A stretch of 64,000 nucleotides of DNA from Cinclus cinclus. Lineage: Eukaryota > Chordata > Aves > Passeriformes > Cinclidae. How positions within the stretch are numbered: position 1 is the stretch's first letter; each line of letters opens with the position of its first letter. The notes below the pieces were generated by a model. It was not told where the DNA came from. It was given only the letters and a program-made list of their open reading frames with translations, and searched no databases. The position numbers and the translations under genes were made by a program. Positions 10,877-22,975 of this stretch are shown here, one piece after another. Location of the stretch: the NCBI RefSeq assembly GCF_963662255.1, contig NW_026912175.1:992001-1056000 (forward strand). Direction: 5' to 3'.

Positions 10877-12216
10877 TGATTTCAGCCTGGCCAAATACTA
10901 GCGCTGCGGAGAGCTGTCTCGCAGACAATCATGTTCCAGCATAGAAATTTGTCCTGCAATGTTCCCCCCTCTTTTCCCCCATTGTGCTGCTCTGATGAAT
11001 GCCTTGAGCATGGAACGACTTAAGCCAGCAAGTATTCCTCGCCGGCCACCTCTCGCTGTGCAAGAGGTATGCCGTGGACCCTTTGAACGCTGCCAAGCAA
11101 AAAGCAGAGCAGTGACCATAAAAGCGAGGAGAGAGCATGCACGAAGCACACTAGTTCTGTCTAGTGCTTTCCGTGCAGAGAGGTGGCAAAGCTGAATGCC
11201 GTGCCAGAGCTTCACTTCTCGCTGGAGCACAGGAAGGCAAGAATGAAGAGGCAGAACACAGCCTTGGTTTCAGCAGCCTCCGGGGCTGCAAAAGTTCAGC
11301 AATAGCTCTGTCAAAGCAGAACTCGGCTGAGAATGCTCTCGCAGCTTGGCAAAGTTAGGCGCAGCTGTTGACCAGCTCTGCCCGTGGCCACAGGCTGCTT
11401 CTTCCACCTTCACTGTGGCAGAGCTTTTGCGGAACAGAGAGGGCATTCTTCAAGGGCGTGTTCTCCAAGGTGCTGTGAAACAGAGCCTAGCACGCTGTCT
11501 CGCTGATCCTGGCTTTCGGCAAGCAGGCGTGCCAGACCGCCTACATTCTGCACTCTGGCAGCCTAGTTGCCAGCTTTCGGCAGCTGCTGTCCTAGCAAGG
11601 AAGCTCAGGGAGTCAAAGCCAGTGCCGGGCGGCACCTTTCTGCTTTGCCCGCCTAAGCGGCGCCACGCTCCCTCGGATACTGTGTCCTTTCCCTCTGCAC
11701 TGCGTCTGCCGAGGTGCTCTGTGCCTCTCGGAGCAGAAGGGCAAAGGACAATGTTTTCCACAGCAGGGTAGAAATGGCATTGCTAGCAGGAAAGCTAGAT
11801 GCCTTGGAACTGTCCCCTTAGCCCTTGCCACTCACTTCAGGCTCGTACGCTGAGCAGAACAGCCTGCTGTTCTGAAGCTTGGCTGGCTGCCGTTCGTGCC
11901 CAGACGCGATTTCCTTCCCAAGGAGGCGAAGCGCCGTCTACTTCTCGCAGCGAGCACGCTGCTCCTGGCTTTCGCTTCTGCCGCAACCATTGCGTTCTGC
12001 TTTTCTTGTCTCGTGAATGGAGACGGAAAGCTTCTCGGCTACAATCTCGCCTAGAACAACTGCGGCTACACATTAAGCTCGCCCGGAACGCCCTGCTGAA
12101 ACTTGCCTTCTGGCACCACATTCGCGGGGCAGCCGTCTTTCTTCGGCCACCTGCCAAGTGGCCCCATATCGCCGCGCTCGTTGCACTCCGCTTGTCAGAT
12201 TGGCTTCCCGTGGCGC
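10877..12216 (+). repeat. Monomer M9, short
   Basis: Front A1; 266C, 308T, 409G, 558A, 592A, 609G, 631-632 TC; tail 1005G, no block, 1329A. Confidence 0.95.
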
Positions 12217-13556
12217 TGATTTCAGCCTGGCCAAATACTAGCGCTGCGGAGAGCTGTCTCGCAGACAATCATGTTCCAGCATAGAAATTTGTCCTGCAAT
12301 GTTCCCCCCTCTTTTCCCGCATTGTGCTGCTCTGATGAATGCCTTGAGCATGGAACGACTTAAGCCAGCAAGTATTCCTCGCCGGCCACCTCTCGCTGTG
12401 CAAGAGGTATGCCGTGGACCCTTGGAACGCTGCCAAGCAAAAAGCAGAGCAGTGACCATAAAAGCGAGGAGAGAGCATGCACGAAGCACACTAGTTCTGT
12501 CTAGTGCTTTCCGTGCAGAGAGGCGGCAAAGCTGAATGCCGTGCCAGAGCTTCACTTCTCGCTGGAGCACAGGAAGGCAAGAATGAAGAGGCAGAACACA
12601 GCCTTGGTTTCAGCAGCCTCCGGGGCTGCAAAAGTTCAGCAATAGCTCTGTCAAAGCAGAACTCGGCTGAGAATGCTCTCGCAGCTTGGCAAAGTTAGGC
12701 GCAGCTGTTGACCAGCTCTGCCCGTGGCCACAGGCTGCTTCTTCCACCTTCACTGTGGCAGAGCTTTTGCGGAACAGAGAGGGCATTCTTCAAGGGCGTG
12801 TTCTCCAGGGTGCTGTGAAACAGAGCCTAGCACGCTGTCTCGCTGAAACTGGCTTTCGGCAAGCAGGCGTGCCAGACCGCCTACATTCTGCACTCTGGCA
12901 GCCTAGTTGCCAGCTTTCGGCAGCTGCTGTCCTAGCAAGGAAGCTCAGGGAGTCAAAGCCAGTGCCGGGCGGCACCTTTCTGCTTTGCCCGCCTAAGCGG
13001 CGCCACGCTCCCTCGGATACTGTGTCCTTTCCCTCTGCACTGCGTCTGCCGAGGTGCTCTGTGCCTCTCGGAGCAGAAGGGCAAAGGACAATATTTTCCA
13101 CAGCAGGGTAGAAATGGCATTGCTAGCAGGAAAGCTAGATGCCTTGGAACTGTCCCCTTAGCCCTTGCCACTCACTTCAGGCTCGTACGCTGAGCAGAAC
13201 AGCCTGCTGTTCTGAAGCTTGGCTGGCTGCCGTTCGTGCCCAGAAGCGATTTCCTTCCCAAGGAGGCGAAGCGCCGTCTACTTCTCGCAGCGAGCACGCT
13301 GCTCCTGGCTTTCGCTTCTGCCGCAACCATTGCGTTCTGCTTTTCTTGTCTCGTGAATGGAGACGGAAAGCTTCTCGGCTACAATCTCGCCTAGAACAAC
13401 TGCGGCTACACATTAAGCTCGCCCGGAACGCCCTGCTGAAACTTGCCTTCTGGCACCACATTCGCGGGGCAGCCGTCTTTCTTCGGCCACCTGCCAAGTG
13501 GCCCCATATCGCCGCGCTCGTTGCACTCCGCTTGTCAGATTGGCTTCCCGTGGCGC
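12217..13556 (+). repeat. Monomer M10, short
   Basis: Front A2; 266C, 308C, 409G, 558A, 592G, 609G, 631-632 AA; ATATTTTCC variant; tail 1005G, 1029A, no block, 1329A. Copy of M6. Confidence 0.95.
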
Positions 13557-14896
13557 TGATTTCAGCCTGGCCAAATACTAGCGCTGCGGAGAGCTGTCTC
13601 GCAGACAATCATGTTCCAGCATAGAAATTTGTCCTGCAATGTTCCCCCCTCTTTTCCCCCATTGTGCTGCTCTGATGAATGCCTTGAGCATGGAACGACT
13701 TAAGCCAGCAAGTATTCCTCGCCGGCCACCTCTCGCTGTGCAAGAGGTATGCCGTGGACCCTTGGAACGCTGCCAAGCAAAAAGCAGAGCAGTGACCATA
13801 AAAGCGAGGAGAGAGCATGCACGAAGCACACTAGTTCTGTCTAGTGCTTTCCGTGCAGAGAGGCGGCAAAGCTGAATGCCGTGCCAGAGCTTCACTTCTC
13901 GCTGGAGCACAGGAAGGCAAGAATGAAGAGGCAGAACACAGCCTTGGTTTCAGCAGCCTCCGGGACTGCAAAAGTTCAGCAATAGCTCTGTCAAAGCAGA
14001 ACTCGGCTGAGAATGCTCTCGCAGCTTGGCAAAGTTAGGCGCAGCTGTTGACCAGCTCTGCCCGTGGCCACAGGCTGCTTCTTCCACCTTCACTGTGGCA
14101 GAGCTTTTGCGGAGCAGAGAGGGCATTCTTCAAGGGCGTGTTCTCCAAGGTGCTGTGAAACAGACCCTAGCACGCTGTCTCGCTGATCCTGGCTTTCGGC
14201 AAGCAGGCGTGCCAGACCGCCTACATTCTGCACTCTGGCAGCCTAGTTGCCAGCTTTCGGCAGCTGCTGTCCTAGCAAGGAAGCTCAGGGAGTCAAAGCC
14301 AGTGCCGGGCGGCACCTTTCTGCTTTGCCCGCCTAAGCGGCGCCACGCTCCCTCGGATACTGTGTCCTTTCCCTCTGCACTGCGTCTGCCGAGGTGCTCT
14401 GTGCCTCTCGGAGCAGAAGGGCAAAGGACAATGTTTTCCACAGCAGGGTAGAAATGGCATTGCTAGCAGGAAAGCTAGATGCCTTGGAACTGTCCCCTTA
14501 GCCCTTGCCACTCACTTCAGGCTCGTACGCTGAGCAGAACAGCCTGCTGTTCTGAAGCTTGGCTGGCTGCCGTTCGTGCCCAGACGCGATTTCCTTCCCA
14601 AGGAGGCGAAGCGCCGTCTACTTCTCGCAGCGAGCACGCTGCTCCTGGCTTTCGCTTCTGCCGCAACCATTGCGTTCTGCTTTTCTTGTCTCGTGAATGG
14701 AGACGGAAAGCTTCTCGGCTACAATCTCGCCTAGAACAACTGCGGCTACACATTAAGCTCGCCCGGAACGCCCTGCTGAAACTTGCCTTCTGGCACCACA
14801 TTCGCGGGGCAGCCGTCTTTCTTCGGCCACCTGCCAAGTGGCCCCGTATCGCCGCGCTCGTTGCACTCCGCTTGTCAGATTGGCTTCCCGTGGCGC
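13557..14896 (+). repeat. Monomer M11, short
   Basis: Front A3; 266C, 308C, 409A, 558G, 592A, 609C, 631-632 TC; tail 1005G, no block, 1329G. Confidence 0.95.
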
Positions 14897-16236
14897 TGAT
14901 TTCAGCCTGGCCAAATACTAGCGCTGCGGAGAGCTGTCTCGCAGACAATCATGTTCCAGCATAGAAATTTGTCCTGCAATGTTCCCCCCTCTTTTCCCGC
15001 ATTGTGCTGTTCTGATGAATGCCTTGAGCATGGAACGACTTAAGCCAGCAAGTATTCCTCACCGGCCACCTCTCGCTGTGCAAGAGGTATGCCGTGGACC
15101 CTTTGAACGCTGCCAAGCAAAAAGCAGAGCAGTGACCATAAAAGCGAGGAGAGAGCATGCACGAAGCACACTAGTTCTGTCTAGTGCTTTCCGTGCAGAG
15201 AGGTGGCAAAGCTGAATGCCGTGCCAGAGCTTCACTTCTCGCTGGAGCACAGGAAGGCAAGAATGAAGAGGCAGAACACAGCCTTGGTTTCAGCAGCCTC
15301 CGGGGCTGCAAAAGTTCAGCAATAGCTCTGTCAAAGCAGAACTCGGCTGAGAATGCTCTCGCAGCTTGGCAAAGTTAGGCGCAGCTGTTGACCAGCTCTG
15401 CCCGTGGCCACAGGCTGCTTCTTCCACCTTCACTGTGGCAGAGCTTTTGCGGAACAGAGAGGGCATTCTTCAAGGGCGTGTTCTCCAAGGTGCTGTGAAA
15501 CAGACCCTAGCACGCTGTCTCGCTGATACTGGCTTTCGGCAAGCAGGCGTGCCAGACCGCCTACATTCTGCACTCTGGCAGCCTAGTTGCCAGCTTTCGG
15601 CAGCTGCTGTCCTAGCAAGGAAGCTCAGGGAGTCAAAGCCAGTGCCGGGCGGCACCTTTCTGCTTTGCCCGCCTAAGCGGCGCCACGCTCCCTCGGATAC
15701 TGTGTCCTTTCCCTCTGCACTGCGTCTGCCGAGGTGCTCTGTGCCTCTCGGAGCAGAAGGGCAAAGGACAATGTTTTCCACAGCAGGGTAGAAATGGCAT
15801 TGCTAGCAGGAAAGCTAGATGCCTTGGAACTGTCCCCTTAGCCCTTGCCACTCACTTCAGGCTCGTACGCTGAGCAGAACAGCCTGCTGTTCTGAAGCTT
15901 GGCTGGCTGCCGTTCGTGCCCAGAAGCGATTTCCTTCCCAAGGAGGCGAAGCGCCGTCTACTTCTCGCAGCGAGCACGCTGCTCCTGGCTTTCGCTTCTG
16001 CCGCAACCATTGCGTTCTGCTTTTCTTGTCTCGTGAATGGAGACGGAAAGCTTCTCGGCTACAATCTCGCCTAGAACAACTGCGGCTACACATTAAGCTC
16101 GCCCGGAACGCCCTGCTGAAACTTGCCTTCTGGCACCACATTCGCGGGGCAGCCGTCTTTCTTCGGCCACCTGCCAAGTGGCCCCATATCGCCGCGCTCG
16201 TTGCACTCCGCTTGTCAGATTGGCTTCCCGTGGCGC
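14897..16236 (+). repeat. Monomer M12, short, hybrid
   Basis: Front V; 266C, 308T, 409G, 558A, 592A, 609C, 631-632 TA as in M1; tail 1005G, 1029A, no block, 1329A as in M10. The switch lies between offsets 632 and 1029. Confidence 0.95.
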
Positions 16237-17576
16237 TGATTTCAGCCTGGCCAAATACTAGCGCTGCGGAGAGCTGTCTCGCAGACAATCATGTTCCAGC
16301 ATAGAAATTTGTCCTGCAATGTTCCCCCCTCTTTTCCCGCATTGTGCTGCTCTGATGAATGCCTTGAGCATGGAACGACTTAAGCCAGCAAGTATTCCTC
16401 GCCGGCCACCTCTCGCTGTGCAAGAGGTATGCCGTGGACCCTTGGAACGCTGCCAAGCAAAAAGCAGAGCAGTGACCATAAAAGCGAGGAGAGAGCATGC
16501 ACGAAGCACACTAGTTCTGTCTAGTGCTTTCCGTGCAGAGAGGCGGCAAAGCTGAATGCCGTGCCAGAGCTTCACTTCTCGCTGGAGCACAGGAAGGCAA
16601 GAATGAAGAGGCAGAACACAGCCTTGGTTTCAGCAGCCTCCGGGACTGCAAAAGTTCAGCAATAGCTCTGTCAAAGCAGAACTCGGCTGAGAATGCTCTC
16701 GCAGCTTGGCAAAGTTAGGCGCAGCTGTTGACCAGCTCTGCCCGTGGCCACAGGCTGCTTCTTCCACCTTCACTGTGGCAGAGCTTTTGCGGAGCAGAGA
16801 GGGCATTCTTCAAGGGCGTGTTCTCCAAGGTGCTGTGAAACAGACCCTAGCACGCTGTCTCTCTGAAACTGGCTTTCGGCAAGCAGGCGTGCCAGACCGC
16901 CTACATTCTGCACTCTGGCAGCCTAGTTGCCAGCTTTCGGCAGCTGCTGTCCTAGCAAGGAAGCTCAGGGAGTCAAAGCCAGTGCCGGGCGGCACCTTTC
17001 TGCTTTGCCCGCCTAAGCGGCGCCACGCTCCCTCGGATACTGTGTCCTTTCCCTCTGCACTGCGTCTGCCGAGGTGCTCTGTGCCTCTCGGAGCAGAAGG
17101 GCAAAGGACAATGTTTTCCACAGCAGGGTAGAAATGGCATTGCTAGCAGGAAAGCTAGATGCCTTGGAACTGTCCCCTTAGCCCTTGCCACTCACTTCAG
17201 GCTCGTACGCTGAGCAGAACAGCCTGCTGTTCTGAAGCTTGGCTGGCTGCCGTTCGTGCCCAGACGCGATTTCCTTCCCAAGGAGGCGAAGCGCCGTCTA
17301 CTTCTCGCAGCGAGCACGCTGCTCCTGGCTTTCGCTTCTGCCGCAACCATTGCGTTCTGCTTTTCTTGTCTCGTGAATGGAGACGGAAAGCTTCTCGGCT
17401 ACAATCTCGCCTAGAACAACTGCGGCTACACATTAAGCTCGCCCGGAACGCCCTGCTGAAACTTGCCTTCTGGCACCACATTCGCGGGGCAGCCGTCTTT
17501 CTTCGGCCACCTGCCAAGTGGCCCCGTATCGCCGCGCTCGTTGCACTCCGCTTGTCAGATTGGCTTCCCGTGGCGC
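16237..17576 (+). repeat. Monomer M13, short
   Basis: Front A2; 266C, 308C, 409A, 558G, 592A, 609C, with 626T and 631-632 AA (CTCTCTGAAAC), a combination shared only with M32 and M41; tail 1005G, no block, 1329G. Confidence 0.95.
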
Positions 17577-18955
17577 TGATTTCAGCCTGGCCAAATACTA
17601 GCGCTGCGGAGAGCTGTCTCGCAGACAATCATGTTCCAGCATAGAAATTTGTCCTGCAATGTTCCCCCCTCTTTTCCCGCATTGTGCTGTTCTGATGAAT
17701 GCCTTGAGCATGGAACGACTTAAGCCAGCAAGTATTCCTCACCGGCCACCTCTCGCTGTGCAAGAGGTATGCCGTGGACCCTTTGAACGCTGCCAAGCAA
17801 AAAGCAGAGCAGTGACCATAAAAGCGAGGAGAGAGCATGCACGAAGCACACTAGTTCTGTCTAGTGCTTTCCGTGCAGAGAGGTGGCAAAGCTGAATGCC
17901 GTGCCAGAGCTTCACTTCTCGCTGGAGCACAGGAAGGCAAGAATGAAGAGGCAGAACACAGCCTTGGTTTCAGCAGCCTCCGGGGCTGCAAAAGTTCAGC
18001 AATAGCTCTGTCAAAGCAGAACTCGGCTGAGAATGCTCTCGCAGCTTGGCAAAGTTAGGCGCAGCTGTTGACCAGCTCTGCCCGTGGCCACAGGCTGCTT
18101 CTTCCACCTTCACTGTGGCAGAGCTTTTGCGGAACAGAGAGGGCATTCTTCAAGGGCGTGTTCTCCAAGGTGCTGTGAAACAGACCCTAGCACGCTGTCT
18201 CGCTGATCCTGGCTTTCGGCAAGCAGGCGTGCCAGACCGCCTACATTCTGCACTCTGGCAGCCTAGTTGCCAGCTTTCGGCAGCTGCTGTCCTAGCAAGG
18301 AAGCTCAGGGAGTCAAAGCCAGTGCCGGGCGGCACCTTTCTGCTTTGCCCGCCTAAGCGGCGCCACGCTCCCTCGGATACTGTGTCCTTTCCCTCTGCAC
18401 TGCGTCTGCCGAGGTGCTCTGTGCCTCTCGGAGCAGAAGGGCAAAGGACAATGTTTTCCACAGCAGGGTAGAAATGGCATTGCTAGCAGGAAAGCTAGAT
18501 GCCTTGGAACTGTCCCCTTAGCCCTTGCCACTCACTTCAGGCTCGTACGCTGAGCAGAACAGCCTGCTGTTCTGAAGCTTCGCTGGCTGCCGTTCGTGCC
18601 CAGACGCGATTTCCTTCCCAAGGAGGCGAAGCGCCGTCTACTTCTCGCACCGAGCACGCTGCTCCTGGCTTTCGCTTCTGCCGCAACGAGCTCGCTACGA
18701 GCACTTTTCTTCTCAACCCTCTAGACCATTGCGTTCTGCTTTTCTTGTCTCGTGAATGGAGACGGAAAGCTTCTCGGCTACAATCTCGCCTAGAACAACT
18801 GCGGCTACACATTAAGCTCGCCCGGAACGCCCTGCTGAAACTTGCCTTCTGGCACCACATTCGCGGGGCAGCCGTCTTTCTTCGGCCACCTGCCAAGTGG
18901 CCCCGTATCGCCGCGCTCGTTGCACTCCGCTTGTCAGATTGGCTTCCCGTGGCGC
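17577..18955 (+). repeat. Monomer M14, long
   Basis: Front V; 266C, 308T, 409G, 558A, 592A, 609C, 631-632 TC; tail 1005C, 1074C, block present, 1329G. Close to M18. Confidence 0.95.
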
Positions 18956-20295
18956 TGATTTCAGCCTGGCCAAATACTAGCGCTGCGGAGAGCTGTCTCG
19001 CAGACAATCATGTTCCAGCATAGAAATTTGTCCTGCAATGTTCCCCCCTCTTTTCCCCCATTGTGCTGCTCTGATGAATGCCTTGAGCATGGAACGACTT
19101 AAGCCAGCAAGTATTCCTCGCCGGCCACCTCTCGCTGTGCAAGAGGTATGCCGTGGACCCTTTGAACGCTGCCAAGCAAAAAGCAGAGCAGTGACCATAA
19201 AAGCGAGGAGAGAGCATGCACGAAGCACACTAGTTCTGTCTAGTGCTTTCCGTGCAGAGAGGTGGCAAAGCTGAATGCCGTGCCAGAGCTTCACTTCTCG
19301 CTGGAGCACAGGAAGGCAAGAATGAAGAGGCAGAACACAGCCTTGGTTTCAGCAGCCTCCGGGACTGCAAAAGTTCAGCAATAGCTCTGTCAAAGCAGAA
19401 CTCGGCTGAGAATGCTCTCGCAGCTTGGCAAAGTTAGGCGCAGCTGTTGACTAGCTCTGCCCGTGGCCACAGGCTGCTTCTTCCACCTTCACTGTGGCAG
19501 AGCTTTTGCGGAACAGAGAGGGCATTCTTCAAGGGCGTGTTCTCCAAGGTGCTGTGAAACAGACCCTAGCACGCTGTCTCGCTGATCCTGGCTTTCGGCA
19601 AGCAGGCGTGCCAGACCGCCTACATTCTGCACTCTGGCAGCCTAGTTGCCAGCTTTCGGCAGCTGCTGTCCTAGCAAGGAAGCTCAGGGAGTCAAAGCCA
19701 GTGCCGGGCGGCACCTTTCTGCTTTGCCCGCCTAAGCGGCGCCACGCTCCCTCGGATACTGTGTCCTTTCCCTCTGCACTGCGTCTGCCGAGGTGCTCTG
19801 TGCCTCTCGGAGCAGAAGGGCAAAGGACAATGTTTTCCACAGCAGGGTAGAAATGGCATTGCTAGCAGGAAAGCTAGATGCCTTGGAACTGTCCCCTTAG
19901 CCCTTGCCACTCACTTCAGGCTCGTACGCTGAGCAGAACAGCCTGCTGTTCTGAAGCTTGGCTGGCTGCCGTTCGTGCCCAGACGCGATTTCCTTCCCAA
20001 GGAGGCGAAGCGCCGTCTACTTCTCGCAGCGAGCACGCTGCTCCTGGCTTTCGCTTCTGCCGCAACCATTGCGTTCTGCTTTTCTTGTCTCGTGAATGGA
20101 GACGGAAAGCTTCTCGGCTACAATCTCGCCTAGAACAACTGCGGCTACACATTAAGCTCGCCCGGAACGCCCTGCTGAAACTTGCCTTCTGGCACCACAT
20201 TCGCGGGGCAGCCGTCTTTCTTCGGCCACCTGCCAAGTGGCCCCGTATCGCCGCGCTCGTTGCACTCCGCTTGTCAGATTGGCTTCCCGTGGCGC
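18956..20295 (+). repeat. Monomer M15, short
   Basis: Front A1; 266C, 308T, 409A, 497T (GACTAGC), 558A, 592A, 609C, 631-632 TC; tail 1005G, no block, 1329G. Confidence 0.95.
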
Positions 20296-21635
20296 TGATT
20301 TCAGCCTGGCCAAATACTAGCGCTGCGGAGAGCTGTCTCGCAGACAATCATGTTCCAGCATAGAAATTTGTCCTGCAATGTTCCCCCCTCTTTTCCCGCA
20401 TTGTGCTGTTCTGATGAATGCCTTGAGCATGGAACGACTTAAGCCAGCAAGTATTCCTCACCGGCCACCTCTCGCTGTGCAAGAGGTATGCCGTGGACCC
20501 TTTGAACGCTGCCAAGCAAAAAGCAGAGCAGTGACCATAAAAGCGAGGAGAGAGCATGCACGAAGCACACTAGTTCTGTCTAGTGCTTTCCGTGCAGAGA
20601 GGTGGCAAAGCTGAATGCCGTGCCAGAGCTTCACTTCTCGCTGGAGCACAGGAAGGCAAGAATGAAGAGGCAGAACACAGCCTTGGTTTCAGCAGCCTCC
20701 GGGGCTGCAAAAGTTCAGCAATAGCTCTGTCAAAGCAGAACTCGGCTGAGAATGCTCTCGCAGCTTGGGAAAGTTAGGCGCAGCTGTTGACCAGCTCTGC
20801 CCGTGGCCACAGGCTGCTTCTTCCACCTTCACTGTGGCAGAGCTTTTGCGGAACAGAGAGGGCATTCTTCAAGGGCGTGTTCTCCAAGGTGCTGTGAAAC
20901 AGACCCTAGCACGCTGTCTCGCTGATCCTGGCTTTCGGCAAGCAGGCGTGCCAGACCGCCTACATTCTGCACTCTGGCAGCCTAGTTGCCAGCTTTCGGC
21001 AGCTGCTGTCCTAGCAAGGAAGCTCAGGGAGTCAAAGCCAGTGCCGGGCGGCACCTTTCTGCTTTGCCCGCCTAAGCGGCGCCACGCTCCCTCGGATACT
21101 GTGTCCTTTCCCTCTGCACTGCGTCTGCCGAGGTGCTCTGTGCCTCTCGGAGCAGAAGGGCAAAGGACAATGTTTTCCACAGCAGGGTAGAAATGGCATT
21201 GCTAGCAGGAAAGCTAGATGCCTTGGAACTGTCCCCTTAGCCCTTGCCACTCACTTCAGGCTCGTACGCTGAGCAGAACAGCCTGCTGTTCTGAAGCTTG
21301 GCTGGCTGCCGTTCGTGCCCAGACGCGATTTCCTTCCCAAGGAGGCGAAGCGCCGTCTACTTCTCGCAGCGAGCACGCTGCTCCTGGCTTTCGCTTCTGC
21401 CGCAACCATTGCGTTCTGCTTTTCTTGTCTCGTGAATGGAGACGGAAAGCTTCTCGGCTACAATCTCGCCTAGAACAACTGCGGCTACACATTAAGCTCG
21501 CCCGGAACGCCCTGCTGAAACTTGCCTTCTGGCACCACATTCGCGGGGCAGCCGTCTTTCTTCGGCCACCTGCCAAGTGGCCCCATATCGCCGCGCTCGT
21601 TGCACTCCGCTTGTCAGATTGGCTTCCCGTGGCGC
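20296..21635 (+). repeat. Monomer M16, short
   Basis: Front V; 266C, 308T, 409G, G at 20769 (offset 474), 558A, 592A, 609C, 631-632 TC; tail 1005G, no block, 1329A. Last monomer in the window with 1329A. Confidence 0.95.
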
Positions 21636-22975
21636 TGATTTCAGCCTGGCCAAATACTAGCGCTGCGGAGAGCTGTCTCGCAGACAATCATGTTCCAGCA
21701 TAGAAATTTGTCCTGCAATGTTCCCCCCTCTTTTCCCGCATTGTGCTGCTCTGATGAATGCCTTGAGCATGGAACGACTTAAGCCAGCAAGTATTCCTCG
21801 CCGGCCACCTCTCGCTGTGCAAGAGGTATGCCGTGGACCCTTGGAACGCTGCCAAGCAAAAAGCAGAGCAGTGACCATAAAAGCGAGGAGAGAGCATGCA
21901 CGAAGCACACTAGTTCTGTCTAGTGCTTTCCGTGCAGAGAGGCGGCAAAGCTGAATGCCGTGCCAGAGCTTCACTTCTCGCTGGAGCACAGGAAGGCAAG
22001 AATGAAGAGGCAGAACACAGCCTTGGTTTCAGCAGCCTCCGGGGCTGCAAAAGTTCAGCAATAGCTCTGTCAAAGCAGAACTCGGCTGAGAATGCTCTCG
22101 CAGCTTGGCAAAGTTAGGCGCAGCTGTTGACCAGCTCTGCCCGTGGCCACAGGCTGCTTCTTCCACCTTCACTGTGGCAGAGCTTTTGCGGAGCAGAGAG
22201 GGCATTCTTCAAGGGCGTGTTCTCCAAGGTGCTGTGAAACAGACCCTAGCACGCTGTCTCGCTGATCCTGGCTTTCGGCAAGCAGGCGTGCCAGACCGCC
22301 TACATTCTGCACTCTGGCAGCCTAGTTGCCAGCTTTCGGCAGCTGCTGTCCTAGCAAGGAAGCTCAGGGAGTCAAAGCCAGTGCCGGGCGGCACCTTTCT
22401 GCTTTGCCCGCCTAAGCGGCGCCACGCTCCCTCGGATACTGTGTCCTTTCCCTCTGCACTGCGTCTGCCGAGGTGCTCTGTGCCTCTCGGAGCAGAAGGG
22501 CAAAGGACAATGTTTTCCACAGCAGGGTAGAAATGGCATTGCTAGCAGGAAAGCTAGATGCCTTGGAACTGTCCCCTTAGCCCTTGCCACTCACTTCAGG
22601 CTCGTACGCTGAGCAGAACAGCCTGCTGTTCTGAAGCTTGGCTGGCTGCCGTTCGTGCCCAGACGCGATTTCCTTCCCAAGGAGGCGAAGCGCCGTCTAC
22701 TTCTCGCAGCGAGCACGCTGCTCCTGGCTTTCGCTTCTGCCGCAACCATTGCGTTCTGCTTTTCTTGTCTCGTGAATGGAGACGGAAAGCTTCTCGGCTA
22801 CAATCTCGCCTAGAACAACTGCGGCTACACATTAAGCTCGCCCGGAACGCCCTGCTGAAACTTGCCTTCTGGCACCACATTCGCGGGGCAGCCGTCTTTC
22901 TTCGGCCACCTGCCAAGTGGCCCCGTATCGCCGCGCTCGTTGCACTCCGCTTGTCAGATTGGCTTCCCGTGGCGC
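21636..22975 (+). repeat. Monomer M17, short
   Basis: Front A2; 266C, 308C, 409G, 558G, 592A, 609C, 631-632 TC; tail 1005G, no block, 1329G. Confidence 0.95.

Larger units (their letters stand above)
9498..14896 (+). repeat. Four-monomer higher-order repeat, copy 2 (M8-M11)
   Basis: The unit is 5,399 bp with the same order of length and front classes as M4-M7. M10 shares with M6 the rare pair of an A in ACAATATTTTCC and 1029A, which fixes the register of the higher-order unit. Confidence 0.9.
14897..17576 (+). repeat. Two-monomer deletion derivative of the four-monomer unit (M12-M13)
   Basis: The stretch is 2,680 bp. M12 has the V front of an M8-like monomer but the 1029A, short, 1329A tail of an M10-like monomer, and M13 resembles M11 in its 308C, 409A, 558G middle. 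This is what an unequal exchange removing two monomers from the four-monomer unit would leave. The route is inference; the mosaic pattern is seen directly. Confidence 0.75.
17577..22975 (+). repeat. Four-monomer higher-order repeat, variant copy (M14-M17)
   Basis: The length pattern 1379, 1340, 1340, 1340 again totals 5,399 bp. Fronts run V, A1, V, A2, so the third monomer has a V front in place of the A2 front seen in M6 and M10. M14 and M15 also carry new markers, 1074C and 497T, that recur in M18 and M19. Confidence 0.8.
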
